Assembly: GCA_019636215.1 (NCBI GenBank)
Contig: JAHBXZ010000010.1
Location: 124,001 to 188,000 of the forward strand
Source: Planctomycetota bacterium
GTDB lineage: Bacteria > Planctomycetota > UBA8742 > UBA2392
Length of the DNA: 64,000 nt
Direction of reading: 5' to 3'
How positions within the stretch are numbered: the first letter of the stretch is position 1; every line of letters begins with the position of its first letter. A model generated the notes under the pieces. The model was not told where the DNA came from. It saw nothing but the letters and a program-made list of their open reading frames with translations, and ran no database searches. Shown piece after piece: positions 48,901 through 58,491 of this stretch. Position numbers and translations under genes: made by a program.

Positions 48901-49608
48901 ATGGCAACCGCAACCATGACCCAGCGCATACTGATCATTGAAGACGAACCCGATATCACCGAGGTGCTGAAGTACAACCTCGAGAAGAACCATTACCAGG
49001 TGGCGACTGCCGGCACCGGCGAGGCCGGGCTGGCTGCGGCGCGCGAAAGCCTGCCGGACCTGCTGCTGCTGGACCTGATGCTGCCGGGCATGGACGGCCT
49101 GGAAGTGTGCCGCAAGCTGCGTGAAGACCCGCGCACCCGCGACCTGTTCATCATCATGCTTACGGCCAAGGGCACTGAGGCCGACGTGGTGGTGGGGCTG
49201 ACGCTGGGGGCAGACGACTACATTGTGAAGCCGTTTTCCACCACAGAGCTGATGGCGCGCATCAAGGCAGTGCTGCGCCGGGTCGAGCAGCGCGACGGCG
49301 AACCGCAGGGCAAAGACCTGCTGCGCTGCGGCCCGATCCATATTGACCTTCAAAAGCACGAAGCCACGATCAACGGCGAGAAGCTGGAACTTACCCTTAG
49401 CGAATTCAAGCTGCTGAGTTTCCTGCTGCGCCGGAAGGGTCGGGTGTTCACGCGCGACCAGTTGCTGGATGCCGTGGTCGGCCCTGATGTGTTCGTCACC
49501 GCACGTAACATCGACGTGCATGTGGCGGCCCTGCGCAAGAAACTTGGAAAGCTGGGCAGCTACATTGTGACGGTGCGTGGTGTCGGATACCGCTTCGAAG
49601 AATCCTAG
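48901..49608 (+). CDS. phoB: PhoB-like response regulator
   Basis: 235-residue OmpR/PhoB-class regulator. Receiver domain with D14/D15 acidic pocket, phospho-acceptor D58 (LLLLDLMLPGMDG), conserved Thr (IIMLTAKG) and Lys (DDYIVKPF). The winged helix ~135-235 (LELTLSEFKLLSFLLRRKGRVFTRDQLLDAV, then RNIDVHVAALRKKLG, and TVRGVGYRFEES) binds DNA. It overlaps phoR by 32 bases. With PhoU upstream, a phosphate role is well supported. Confidence 0.94.
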   Translation: MATATMTQRILIIEDEPDITEVLKYNLEKNHYQVATAGTGEAGLAAARESLPDLLLLDLMLPGMDGLEVCRKLREDPRTRDLFIIMLTAKGTEADVVVGLTLGADDYIVKPFSTTELMARIKAVLRRVEQRDGEPQGKDLLRCGPIHIDLQKHEATINGEKLELTLSEFKLLSFLLRRKGRVFTRDQLLDAVVGPDVFVTARNIDVHVAALRKKLGKLGSYIVTVRGVGYRFEES

Positions 49609-51403
49609 CCTTCTGCGCAGCCCGTTGTTGTGGCGTCTGGTCGCCATCAACGGCGCGGCCGTGCTGGCGTTCTTGATTGCCAGCAGCGGTTACCTTGAGG
49701 TCAAGCTGCGGTCGGACCTGATCCGCGAACAGTACCTGGATCTTCATGCCCGCGCGCGCATGGCCGACAGCGCCCTGATGCATGAACGCGGCGACCTGCA
49801 GCTTTCGGCACGCATGCTGGCACAGATGGCGGGCACACGCCTTACGGTGATCGCGCCCGACGGCACGGTTCTGGCCGATTCCGAGGAACTTCCGGCCCGA
49901 ATGGCAAACCATGCGCAGCGCCCCGAAGTTGTGGGCGCCATGCGCGACGGCCGCGGCACAGACCAGCGCGTAAGTGAAACCCGCGCCGCGGAATTCCTGT
50001 ATGCCGCCTACCGCGACCTGGGGCGGCCTGACGCCCCGGTGGTGCGCGTGGCCATGGACGGCGAAAGCGTGAACCGGCGCATGCAGGCGATCCGCAACAC
50101 CATCCTGGTTACCGTGGCCGCGCTGTTTGTGATCGGCCTGGCGTTGAGTGTGGTGGCGGCAAGGTTTCTGGTGCGACCGATCCAGGTGGTGCGCAACGCC
50201 GCCAACGAGATTGCCCGGGGCAACCTGGACGTGCACGTGGAACTGGACCGCAAAGACGAACTGGGCGAGCTGGGCGGGGCTTTCAACACCATGAGCCGCG
50301 AGCTGATGCTGCGCGTGGGGCAACTGGAAGCCAACAAGCGCGAACTGTCCGCGATCATGGACAACATGTCCGAAGGCCTGGCGCTGGTCGACGGGCAAGG
50401 CAACGTGACCATGGCCAACACCGCCGCGGCCCGCATGCTGGGGCTCAGTGCGGGCAGCCTGGCCGGGCGCCCGCTGTGGGAAAGCGTGCGGCTGCCCGAA
50501 GTGGACGAACTGCTGGCGTCCTTGCCGGAATTGAAAGAGCCGCGCCGCATCTGGGTCGAAGACCACACCAACCCGCACCAGCGGCGGGTGCTGGCCTTTG
50601 TGGCCACGCCGCTGTTTGACGCAGGCCGGGGGCAGATCCTGGCGGTGCTGCTGATCAGCGACGCGACCGAAGACCAGAAGCTGCTGGAAATGCGGCAGGA
50701 CTTCGTGGCCAACGTCAGCCATGAACTGAAGACACCCCTGACCAGCATCTCCGCCTATGTGGAAACCCTGCTGGATGGCGCCAGCGATGACCCGAACGTG
50801 CGCCGGCCGTTTCTGGAAAAGATCCGCACCAACACCTCGCGCCTGACCAAGCTGGTTTCGGACATCCTGACGGTCTCGCGGCTGGAAAGCGGCACCGGCG
50901 ACGAAACCCGCACCCAGCTTGACCTGAACGAATTGGCCGCCGCCAGTGTGCGCCGCCACGCCGAATCCGCCGAGGCCAAGAACATCCGCCTTTCCATGAC
51001 CGCGGCCGATTCACCCGCCATGGCGCTGGTGAACGAAGAAGACTTTCTATCGGCGCTGGACAACCTGCTGGACAACGCCATTGCCTACACCCCCAACGGC
51101 GGCACTGTTGAGGTAAAGGTCAGCCGCAGCACCCAGGGTGTGACGGTAGAGGTTCGCGACACCGGCGTGGGCATTTCCGCCGAGGCCCTGCCGCGCGTGT
51201 TTGAAAGGTTTTATCGCGTGGACAAGGCGCGGTCGCGCGCCATGGGCGGCACCGGCCTGGGTCTTGCGATTGTGAAACACGTGGCCATCAAGCACGGCGG
51301 CCGCGTGGATGCGGAAAGCGAACCGGGCAAGGGTTCAACCTTCCGGATCAGTCTTCCTTCCCCGGGTTCGTCGGGGCGTCTTGCGGCTTCTGACCGAACT
51401 TGA
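49577..51403 (+). CDS. phoR: PhoR-like sensor histidine kinase
   Basis: 608 residues: TM1 ~16-36, periplasmic loop, TM2 ~175-197, HAMP (~198-250), PAS (~260-370, AIMDNMSEGLALVDGQGNVTMAN), HisKA with phospho-acceptor H382 (FVANVSHELKTPLTSISAYVE) and HATPase (DFLSALDNLLDNAIAYTPNGG, VRDTGVGISAEALPRVFERFY, GGTGLGLAIVKHV). Starts at GTG 49577 inside phoB. The 3' end overlaps the convergent transglutaminase gene by 56 bases. Confidence 0.93.
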   Translation: MVSDTASKNPSLLRSPLLWRLVAINGAAVLAFLIASSGYLEVKLRSDLIREQYLDLHARARMADSALMHERGDLQLSARMLAQMAGTRLTVIAPDGTVLADSEELPARMANHAQRPEVVGAMRDGRGTDQRVSETRAAEFLYAAYRDLGRPDAPVVRVAMDGESVNRRMQAIRNTILVTVAALFVIGLALSVVAARFLVRPIQVVRNAANEIARGNLDVHVELDRKDELGELGGAFNTMSRELMLRVGQLEANKRELSAIMDNMSEGLALVDGQGNVTMANTAAARMLGLSAGSLAGRPLWESVRLPEVDELLASLPELKEPRRIWVEDHTNPHQRRVLAFVATPLFDAGRGQILAVLLISDATEDQKLLEMRQDFVANVSHELKTPLTSISAYVETLLDGASDDPNVRRPFLEKIRTNTSRLTKLVSDILTVSRLESGTGDETRTQLDLNELAAASVRRHAESAEAKNIRLSMTAADSPAMALVNEEDFLSALDNLLDNAIAYTPNGGTVEVKVSRSTQGVTVEVRDTGVGISAEALPRVFERFYRVDKARSRAMGGTGLGLAIVKHVAIKHGGRVDAESEPGKGSTFRISLPSPGSSGRLAASDRT

Positions 51404-52958
51404 ACTCGCGGGCGCCGCGGCGCTTCCAGCTTGTGCCGTCCTGCAGCAGGTAGGCGTTGACTTCAGGTTTGATCTTCTGGCCGATGCAGCGCGAGATGCG
51501 ACCCGTGCCATAGGTGTCGCCCGGTTCGTCAATCTGGAACATGATGTAACGCGCGCTGGTGCCAAGTTCGTTGACTGTGGCATCCACCGGCACCCAGCGG
51601 CCCAGCCACACTTCGGCCCAGGCGTGATACCCAAAGAACGCGTTGTTGCCCGAGGCCAGGTACACAATGCCGCCTATGTTGCGCGCCGGCAGCCCGGCAG
51701 CCCGGGCCACGGCCACAAACAGCACCGCGTGTTCCGTGCAATCGCCCTTCTTTTCTTCGTAGGCCTGGCGCGCGCTGGCGTTGCCGGTGTCGCCGCTGGA
51801 TTTGGTAAGGTACTTGTAGACCCAGTTCATCACGGCTTCGGCGGCCTTGCGGCTGTCGGTCATGCCTTCGGTCAGGCGCTTGGCTTCTTTCATCAGGTCG
51901 GCGTCGTCACTCTGGCAGATGGTGGTGGGCTTGAGGTACCGTTTGACGTCGTCGGTCAGGTCAGCCATCGGCAGTTTGGGGGCGGTGAAGTCCGCGGGCA
52001 GCTTCTGCGACTTCAGGCGCAGGCCGTAGCCGCTGCCGTTCTCGTCGTCGAACTTGACCACATCGTGATACTCGCTGTCGTCCACCAGCGGCTCGATGCC
52101 GTCGGTGTCGTCGTGCTTGTAGTCGATGACCACATCCATGGTCTTGAGCTTCATCTGCTGCTTGATGACGGTTTTGGTCGGCATGGCCGACTGGATGCTG
52201 ACGGGCTCGGGCGTGAAATCCTTGGGGATGGTGTCGGTCAGTTCAATGCTGAACCCGCCCTGCAGCGATGCCACCAGCGGGAAGCCCTCAGGATCAAGCA
52301 CGATGCGGCTGACAGAGCCGCCACCGACCACGATCACCTCAATACCCTCCAGCATTTTGCCGGCCGTGGTTTTGCGGGCGACCTGGCCGCTGACCGTCCA
52401 GGTCTCTTTCTGGAACGCCTTTTTGTCGGACTCGAACTTGTCGTACTCGATGGTCTCGCCCTTCTTCAGGCGATCCTGGGTCTTGAGGGTGTGCCAGGCC
52501 CAGTTGGAGGTGGCGACCTTCTTGCCCTTGGCGTCGACGGTAGAGCTGCGGGTTTCGCCGCCGTCGATGGTTTCCTTGACGGTAACGGCATCGGCGCTGA
52601 ACACGGTCTGGCGGATAATGGTCTGGCTTCCACTGGTGCTGCTGGATGTCTCGCTGACGGGTATGCCGTCGGGGGTCTGCAGGCTTGTGCTTTGGCTTTC
52701 GATCAAGAACGTCTGGCCGTCGAAGTCGCGGATGATTTTCAGGAACATGGATTCGCTTTCCCGAATCAGCGTCTTGCCGTCCTGGACAACCTCGGTGCGT
52801 TCGACCTTCTGCCAGCCGATTCGGCTGCCGGTGTAGTAGGCAAAGTATGCACGCTCGGCCAGCAGTTTGCCCTTGGGCTCGGGCTTGGGCTGCATCTCGG
52901 CACGGGGGGCAACGGCAATCAGCAGCAGAAGCGCAAGCGGCAGGGTGGCGTAACGCAT
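51348..52958 (-). CDS. Secreted transglutaminase-like protein
   Basis: A 536-residue protein with signal peptide (MRYATLPLALLLLIAVAPRAEM). The N-terminal ~350 residues are beta-rich (many T/S/V strands), then a papain-like transglutaminase domain with C407 (EEKKGDCTEHAVLF), H445 (FFGYHAWAEVWLG) and D459 (WVPVDATVNEL) as the triad. Bacterial members are mostly proteases or peptide cross-linkers in the envelope. ATG 52958 follows GGAGAG. Its 3' end lies over the end of phoR on the opposite strand. Confidence 0.9.
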   Translation of the reverse strand: MRYATLPLALLLLIAVAPRAEMQPKPEPKGKLLAERAYFAYYTGSRIGWQKVERTEVVQDGKTLIRESESMFLKIIRDFDGQTFLIESQSTSLQTPDGIPVSETSSSTSGSQTIIRQTVFSADAVTVKETIDGGETRSSTVDAKGKKVATSNWAWHTLKTQDRLKKGETIEYDKFESDKKAFQKETWTVSGQVARKTTAGKMLEGIEVIVVGGGSVSRIVLDPEGFPLVASLQGGFSIELTDTIPKDFTPEPVSIQSAMPTKTVIKQQMKLKTMDVVIDYKHDDTDGIEPLVDDSEYHDVVKFDDENGSGYGLRLKSQKLPADFTAPKLPMADLTDDVKRYLKPTTICQSDDADLMKEAKRLTEGMTDSRKAAEAVMNWVYKYLTKSSGDTGNASARQAYEEKKGDCTEHAVLFVAVARAAGLPARNIGGIVYLASGNNAFFGYHAWAEVWLGRWVPVDATVNELGTSARYIMFQIDEPGDTYGTGRISRCIGQKIKPEVNAYLLQDGTSWKRRGAREFKFGQKPQDAPTNPGKED

Positions 52959-53014
52959 GAGGGCTCTCCGGTTCGGCCCGGCATTGTAGCGCCCGAATGG
53001 CACAGCGTCTTGGG

Positions 53015-55120
53015 TCAGCCTGTGCGCAGCACGCCGCGCACGTGCAGATGGTCAGGCGCGAACGTGGTGGTCATGGCAAGGTCGCGAAAGAAGCGCATGG
53101 CCCGGAAGTTGGCCTGCAGGTCAGCGATGTAGCGGTCGCCCTCGATCTGGCAGGTCTGCAGCCAGATCTCCTTGCGGCGCGCGAACTCGGCGGAAACCTG
53201 CGGGTCGCCCAGGCTCTTGATGTCTTTGGGGTCAAGCCCGAACGACGCGGCGATTTCGCGTCGCACCTCGCCGGGGTCGCGGCCCTCCAGCAGGCCCGGG
53301 TTGTACCTGGTGCTGCGCAGCAGCTTGAAGAATTCGCCGTTGGAAAGCACGTAATCGGCCACGGCGTCCCAGTTGACATACATGGTGGACGAGGCCGTCT
53401 GGTCCAGCGACGGAAACGGGTTGCGCGGGTCGGCGGCCAGTGCGCGGGCCGCGCCGGTGCGTCCGCGGATCGCGCGCGAAAGCAGCAGTTCGGAATTCGC
53501 CAGCAGCAGCCAGTCGCCCACCAGCGCCGCCCGGATGCTGTTGTTCAGGCTGGTCAGGATGCGGTTGTTGGGGTCGTCGCGCGGGTCCATCAGTCCCCAG
53601 GCGCGCTGGCCTTCCAGCGCCAGTTCAATCACCACCACGGCGCCGGTGCGCGGGGGCTCGCCGGGTTGCTGTCCCCGGCCGCGCTGGGCCTGCAGGTATT
53701 CCTCAAGCATCACGCGGGCCACGTCCTCCCTGGCGCCCGGCGCGCGAAACCCAAGGCAGAACGCAGGCAACGGCAGTTCCACCGGCGGCACCGGCGCGGT
53801 CACGCCCGGGGCATAGGTGCGCGGGGCAGTGGCGAACAGCATTTCTTCCACGGGGCCGCCCAGGTGCCCGACCACGGCCGGGGCGCGCATGGCGACAATG
53901 AAGTCTCCCACCAGGCTGCCGCGGTCTTTTTCGGTGAACACTTCCTCGTACAGCACATCGAGCGGCTGCCGGTAACTGACTTCCAGCATGGTGTCGTCGG
54001 GCAGCAGCGCGAACTGGCTGATGGGCCGCGCGGGCTGGGCCCAGGTCTTGCGCAGGTGGGCATAGCGCGCCTCGGCGGCGCGGGTGGTGTCGGCCAGAAG
54101 GTACTGGTCAAAGCGAACCTGGCCGCTTTCGGAAAGGTCCACGCCATACAGGGCGGTCGAAAAAACCGAGGTATCCAGGTTGGCCGCAAGCAGCGTGTTC
54201 ACAGGCGACAGGATGTCCGGCATGACGCCCACCACACTGGGCGGCAGGGACGTGTAGGTGTCCACCGGTGATTCGCCGGTATCGGTGGGCGGCAGACGCT
54301 TGCGCAGCACATCCAGGTTCACCCACAGGCTCAGGCTGTGCCGGGCGGCGTCCTCGGCCGCCGGCAGCTTGCGGGCCCGCTGCCACTGCGGGTTTGAGGC
54401 CAGTGCCTTGTCTCCGCCGTGGGCCTTCAGCGTTGCGTTGAACAGCCGCGGGCTGGTGGACAGCACCAGCACGTCATCCAGCAGGGCCACCAGCAGCGGT
54501 TGCGGCTGGGCGGCCTGCGGGTTCTCGGCGTTGGCCTTTGGCGTGACCTTCAGGGTGCCGTCGGCGTATTCCAGCTTCGGCCCGGCGGGGTTGTCGGGCA
54601 GAAACAGCCCGGCAAGGTCCATGAACTGCCAGCGAAAGCGCACCGCGCGCGAAACCCGCGAAAGCGCCACCATGCCTCCGCCCTTGCCGGCATCGAAGGC
54701 AACCAGCATTTCACCGGCCAGCACATCTTCAAACAGCCGCACCCCGGCGTCTTCGGCCTGGCGCGAGGCGCGGTCAACGCCCTTGCGCAGCGTTTCGTCG
54801 CGGAACTGCTGCAGCCCGCCGTCCAGCGATTTGCCGGCACCGTCGCGCCACATCGGGCTGGATTCCAGAAGCCCCAGGTTGGCGTCCAGCAGCAGGTCAT
54901 CCAGGAACGTTTCACCCGCCCGCCGCGCCTTGGGCACACTGGGGATATGCACTACATACGAGGCATCCGCCGGCGCAAGCTGGTCCAGCCCGCCCTCATA
55001 TTCACTGCCCGAGGCCACATACCGGGCGCCGACAAACGCCACCAGGGCCGCCACCAGGCAGCCCGCACCCAGGCCGCCCCACTTGGCGACGCGAAGCTTG
55101 TTTTCGACCAGCCATTTCAT
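53015..55120 (-). CDS. Large anchored periplasmic protein of unknown function
   Basis: A 701-residue protein. One N-terminal membrane helix (~14-34, WGGLGAGCLVAALVAFVG) then an extracytoplasmic region with alternating beta strands and helices (YVVHIPSVPKARRAGETFLDDLL, LLVALLDDVLVLSTSPRLFNATL, LLLANSELLLSRAI). The repeated 'display value, is it shown in list' style (FNATLKA, LLLSRAIRG) resembles DUF3352-like planctomycete proteins; that match is tentative. ATG 55120. It is divergent from the Nudix gene and precedes the transglutaminase gene by 56 bases on the same strand. Confidence 0.75.
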   Translation of the reverse strand: MKWLVENKLRVAKWGGLGAGCLVAALVAFVGARYVASGSEYEGGLDQLAPADASYVVHIPSVPKARRAGETFLDDLLLDANLGLLESSPMWRDGAGKSLDGGLQQFRDETLRKGVDRASRQAEDAGVRLFEDVLAGEMLVAFDAGKGGGMVALSRVSRAVRFRWQFMDLAGLFLPDNPAGPKLEYADGTLKVTPKANAENPQAAQPQPLLVALLDDVLVLSTSPRLFNATLKAHGGDKALASNPQWQRARKLPAAEDAARHSLSLWVNLDVLRKRLPPTDTGESPVDTYTSLPPSVVGVMPDILSPVNTLLAANLDTSVFSTALYGVDLSESGQVRFDQYLLADTTRAAEARYAHLRKTWAQPARPISQFALLPDDTMLEVSYRQPLDVLYEEVFTEKDRGSLVGDFIVAMRAPAVVGHLGGPVEEMLFATAPRTYAPGVTAPVPPVELPLPAFCLGFRAPGAREDVARVMLEEYLQAQRGRGQQPGEPPRTGAVVVIELALEGQRAWGLMDPRDDPNNRILTSLNNSIRAALVGDWLLLANSELLLSRAIRGRTGAARALAADPRNPFPSLDQTASSTMYVNWDAVADYVLSNGEFFKLLRSTRYNPGLLEGRDPGEVRREIAASFGLDPKDIKSLGDPQVSAEFARRKEIWLQTCQIEGDRYIADLQANFRAMRFFRDLAMTTTFAPDHLHVRGVLRTG

Positions 55121-55193
55121 GGCAGACTCCGGCCCGTCGGCCCGCTTATTGTACGAGGAGAAGGCCTCGCCGGAGGGCGGAAAAGCCGCGACC

Positions 55194-55604
55194 ATGAACC
55201 AGCCGGAAGTCATTTTCGTGTCTGTCGTGATCCTGATGGACGGCCCGCGCATGCTGGTGAACCTGAGGCCTGAGGGCAGCTACTTCGGCGGCTGGTGGGA
55301 GTGGCCCGGCGGAAAGCAGAACCCCGGCGAAGACGCCGAACAATGCGCCCGCCGGGAGTTGCGCGAAGAGATCGGGCTGCAGGCCGGGCCGTTGCGCCTG
55401 TATCACACCGCGACCGTTGAATACCCCGGGCGCGCGGTGCACCTGAACTTTTTTGTGGGCAGGCCGCTGGCGGGCTCGACACCGCGGCCTGACGCGCTGG
55501 AACACCGGTGGCTTACCGCGGCCCAGGTGCGCGAGTTGCGGTTTCTGGAGCCCAACCTGCCGGTGTTGCAGAGACTGACGGAGGACCCGCCGGCGCTGGA
55601 ATAG
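55194..55604 (+). CDS. Nudix hydrolase (MutT-like)
   Basis: A 136-residue Nudix enzyme hydrolysing nucleoside diphosphate-linked substrates. The Nudix box is complete: G-G-K-Q-N-P-G-E-D-A-E-Q-C-A-R-R-E-L-R-E followed by EIGL, with catalytic Glu in REL-REE. WWEWPGGK precedes it as in MutT, suggesting 8-oxo-dGTP sanitation, though the exact substrate cannot be fixed. ATG 55194. Confidence 0.9.
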   Translation: MNQPEVIFVSVVILMDGPRMLVNLRPEGSYFGGWWEWPGGKQNPGEDAEQCARRELREEIGLQAGPLRLYHTATVEYPGRAVHLNFFVGRPLAGSTPRPDALEHRWLTAAQVRELRFLEPNLPVLQRLTEDPPALE

Positions 55605-55699
55605 CACGGGGTTTGCTTGACACCCCCCTGTCTGACACTACCATCGCCGCGCACTTTTGCGGGCCGCGGGATGCATTGCGGCGGAAAGCGAGTCAAACC

Positions 55700-56374
55700 A
55701 TGGCAAAGAAAACAGCAAAGAAGGCCGCCAAACCGGCCAAACAGAAGGCTGCAAAGCCGGCCGCCAAGGCCGCCAAGGCCGCCAAGACAAAGGCCAAGGC
55801 CGCCGCGGCCGAGCCCGCCGACAAAGGCGCGGCCAAGGTTCCGGCCAAGGGTGTGTTGATTCGTCTCAAGCGCCCCGCCGACAAAGAAAAGAAGGCTGTT
55901 GCCGAGGAACCGGCCCCCAACCGCAGCTTTAACGAAAAGTCCAAGGGCGAAAAGCCGATCACCCTGCACCACCGCAAGCCCACCAAGTCCGAGCTTGCGG
56001 AGTTGAAGGACCTGCTGATGCGCCGCCGCGCCCAGTTGATCGGCGACGTCAAGGGCCTTGAGGCAGAGGCATTTTCGGACGAAACGCAGGTCGTCAGCAC
56101 GAACCATCTGGCCGACAGCAGTTTTGAACAGTACGAGCAGGAGTTCACGCTCTCGATGATCGAGAACGAAACCGAGGAATTGCGCGAGATCGGCCGCGCG
56201 CTGGACAAGCTGGACGAAGGCCGCTACGGCGTGTGCGAAAGCTGCGGCATTGACATCAGCATCGAACGCCTGCACGCCATGCCGTACACCCGCATCTGCA
56301 TTCACTGCCGCAACCGTTTCGAGCAAGAGGGTGGCGGCAAGGAGTTCGGCGTGGTGGAAGAACGCCGCGTCTAG
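55700..56374 (+). CDS. DksA/TraR zinc-finger protein with histone H1-like tail
   Basis: A 224-residue protein. Residues 1-50 are a Lys/Ala/Pro tract (MAKKTAKKAAKPAKQKAAKP...) like histone H1/Hc1 tails that bind DNA. The C-terminal part is DksA-like: coiled-coil helices (ELAELKDLLMRRRAQLIG, ETEELREIGRALDKLDEGRYG) and the zinc finger C179-ES-C182...C200-IH-C203. DksA binds the RNA polymerase secondary channel and tunes the stringent response. ATG 55700. A terminator follows at 56391. Confidence 0.9.
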   Translation: MAKKTAKKAAKPAKQKAAKPAAKAAKAAKTKAKAAAAEPADKGAAKVPAKGVLIRLKRPADKEKKAVAEEPAPNRSFNEKSKGEKPITLHHRKPTKSELAELKDLLMRRRAQLIGDVKGLEAEAFSDETQVVSTNHLADSSFEQYEQEFTLSMIENETEELREIGRALDKLDEGRYGVCESCGIDISIERLHAMPYTRICIHCRNRFEQEGGGKEFGVVEERRV

Positions 56375-56390
56375 CCCTGGTTGCTGGTCA

Positions 56391-56421
56391 AGACAGCCGG
56401 CACTGCCGGCTGTCTTTGTTT
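56391..56421 (+). terminator. Rho-independent terminator after the DksA-type gene
   Basis: AGACAGCCGG (56391-56400), loop CACTG, CCGGCTGTCT (56406-56415), then TTGTTTG. It lies 17 bases past the stop at 56374. Confidence 0.9.
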
Positions 56422-56450
56422 GCGGGGCCTGTCCACCCGGGCGGGTTTGG

Positions 56451-56456
56451 TACAAT
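56451..56456 (+). promoter_or_regulatory. Candidate -10 box
   Basis: TACAAT, preceded by TTTGG, 26 bases before the ATG at 56482 and just after the upstream terminator. No good -35 at the right distance was found. Confidence 0.4.
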
Positions 56457-56481
56457 AACGGCCCCGGGGCCGGGAGTGCCC

Positions 56482-58491
56482 ATGCTGTTGCGGCTGTGGA
56501 TCGCGCTTGCGTGCCTGCTTGCCCCGCTGCCTGCCGCCGACTTTGACGCGGCGGAACTCTTCGGCAACGAGCACTACTCCGCCCAGGCCGGTACCCCCGG
56601 CGCGGGCACCATCCGCCTTGCCCTGACCGGCCCGCTGCCGTCCTTCGTTGACCTTCATTCCAGCGGCGACGGCGACTTCAGCGACCGCTTTGCTCCGGCT
56701 GCCACCGGGTTGCTGATCCGCGCCGACGACAAACTGCACCGATCCTGCGAGGCCGCGATCGACATCGGCGCCGACAAGCTGGAGGCCGAGTTCATGCTTG
56801 TGGAACTCGAGCTTGGCGCAACCGTGGCCTGGCACCTTGCGGCGCTGGACCGGCAGACCGCGCTGGATTACCTGTGCGAAGTGCGGCGCAACCAGGGCGG
56901 TGGTTACCAGTTCCAGATCCGGGCCGGCGACGGCGTGAACTTCCGGGCCCTGCCCGGGGCCTCGGCCGTGCTGGAGAAAGTGGAACTGCCCTGCCGGTTT
57001 CGCGTAGAGCTTTCGGCCGGTGCGCTGGCGTTCAGCGTGGGCGGCCAGAGCCTTTCGGCGCAGCCAAAGGCCGCAGGCGGGCTGCGCCCGGCCATCGCGG
57101 TCTCCGACGGCGCGGCGCGAGTGCGCGACCTGGTGCTGCGCGCGGATTTCGCCCGGTTGTGGGTCGAGGACGCCGGCCAGCGCATGGCCGCCCGCCGCGC
57201 CCTGTTGCGCCTGCGCGAGCTTGCGCTGGGCGGGCTGCTGGGCGGGATATGGGCTCACGAATGCCCGGCCAATGACGCGCAGCAGGCCGAGTGGCAGCGC
57301 GAACTGGCCAAAGCGCCCGAGGGTATCCTGAATGCCCCCGCCGGCCGTCGCGCCGCTGCGTTGTACGACCTTGCGCTGGTGTTGAAGGACAACCCGCGCG
57401 CCCAGCACATGGCCGGCGTTGCTGCGCTGCTGGCCGGGGATGTTGATGCCGGCCTTGCGTGCCTGGAGGCCGCGCAGCGGTTGAACCCGTCCAGCATCAC
57501 CCGCCTTGCCCTGGCCGAGGCCCAGCGCCGGGCCGGCAGGCTGACTGCCGCCGAGGCCACGCTGAAGGCCGCCCGAACCGGCATGCCCGCCGCCCTGGAG
57601 CCCGAGTACCAGCTTCTGGCCGGGCGCCTGGCGGCCGCGCGCGGGGATCTGCCGCAGGCCCTGGCCTCCTTGCAGGCCGCGGCCAAGGCCCACCCCGACC
57701 ACGCGGTGCTGCAGGATTTTGCCAGCAGCGCGGCCAGCCTGGCCAACCCCGCCGGGCTGCGCCTGTCCACGCGCCCCGGCCCGCTGGGGCTGCGCGTGAT
57801 GTCCGACCTGCCTGACCTGCAACTTGGCTCGATGCTGGCGCGGCTGGAGCCTTACCTGGACCGCTTTCGCGTCTGGCTGCCGAAGCTGCCGCGCAAACTG
57901 GAGGGCACGGTACTGGTGTATGCGGGCCCCGTGGAATACCTCAATGCTGCGCTGCTTGTGGCCGGCGACAATCTGGACAATGTTGCCGGCATGTTCCTGC
58001 CCGCCGGGTTCGAGGCAAAGCCCACTGTGCTGGCCTGCCGCGGCTTTGGTGAAGACGAGCTGCTGCGCACACTGGTGCACGAACTGTGGCACGTCGCGTT
58101 TGCGGCAGCCGGCCTGGCCAAGGACGCGCCACGCTGGCTGAACGAGGGTATGGCCGTGTACTTTTCGGCTGGCCGCGTTTCCAGCAGCGTGCTGGTGTTT
58201 GACCGTATCCCTGCCGAATTCAACCCGGCTCTGCCCGCTCTGGATGCCGCCGTGCTGGCGCGGGCGGTGTCTGCCCAGGCTGTGGATTTCTATCTGCCCG
58301 GCGACATCCGGGCCAACTACGCCGCGGCCTGGGCGATTGTGTGGCACCTGATGTCGGGCGACGACGGCGCCGGAACGTTGCGCAAGCTGCTGGCCAATGA
58401 CGCCGACGCCCACGCACAGTTGAAGAAAGACCTGGAATCCATCGCCCCGAAACTTGAACAGCGCGTGGCGAAACTGCACAAGGGCGGATGA
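56482..58491 (+). CDS. Secreted TPR/gluzincin-like peptidase
   Basis: A 669-residue protein with signal peptide (MLLRLWIALACLLAPLPA). The first ~270 residues are beta-rich, the middle has TPR helices (LEAAQRLNPSSITRLALAEAQRRAGRLTAAEATLKAA), and the C-terminal domain carries the zinc motif H533-E-LW-H537 (LLRTLVHELWHVAFAAAG) with N-E555-GMAVYFS as the third-ligand helix, the gluzincin (M1-like/DUF1570) pattern. ATG 56482 follows GGGAG. It overlaps surE by 4 bases (ATGA). Confidence 0.85.
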   Translation: MLLRLWIALACLLAPLPAADFDAAELFGNEHYSAQAGTPGAGTIRLALTGPLPSFVDLHSSGDGDFSDRFAPAATGLLIRADDKLHRSCEAAIDIGADKLEAEFMLVELELGATVAWHLAALDRQTALDYLCEVRRNQGGGYQFQIRAGDGVNFRALPGASAVLEKVELPCRFRVELSAGALAFSVGGQSLSAQPKAAGGLRPAIAVSDGAARVRDLVLRADFARLWVEDAGQRMAARRALLRLRELALGGLLGGIWAHECPANDAQQAEWQRELAKAPEGILNAPAGRRAAALYDLALVLKDNPRAQHMAGVAALLAGDVDAGLACLEAAQRLNPSSITRLALAEAQRRAGRLTAAEATLKAARTGMPAALEPEYQLLAGRLAAARGDLPQALASLQAAAKAHPDHAVLQDFASSAASLANPAGLRLSTRPGPLGLRVMSDLPDLQLGSMLARLEPYLDRFRVWLPKLPRKLEGTVLVYAGPVEYLNAALLVAGDNLDNVAGMFLPAGFEAKPTVLACRGFGEDELLRTLVHELWHVAFAAAGLAKDAPRWLNEGMAVYFSAGRVSSSVLVFDRIPAEFNPALPALDAAVLARAVSAQAVDFYLPGDIRANYAAAWAIVWHLMSGDDGAGTLRKLLANDADAHAQLKKDLESIAPKLEQRVAKLHKGG

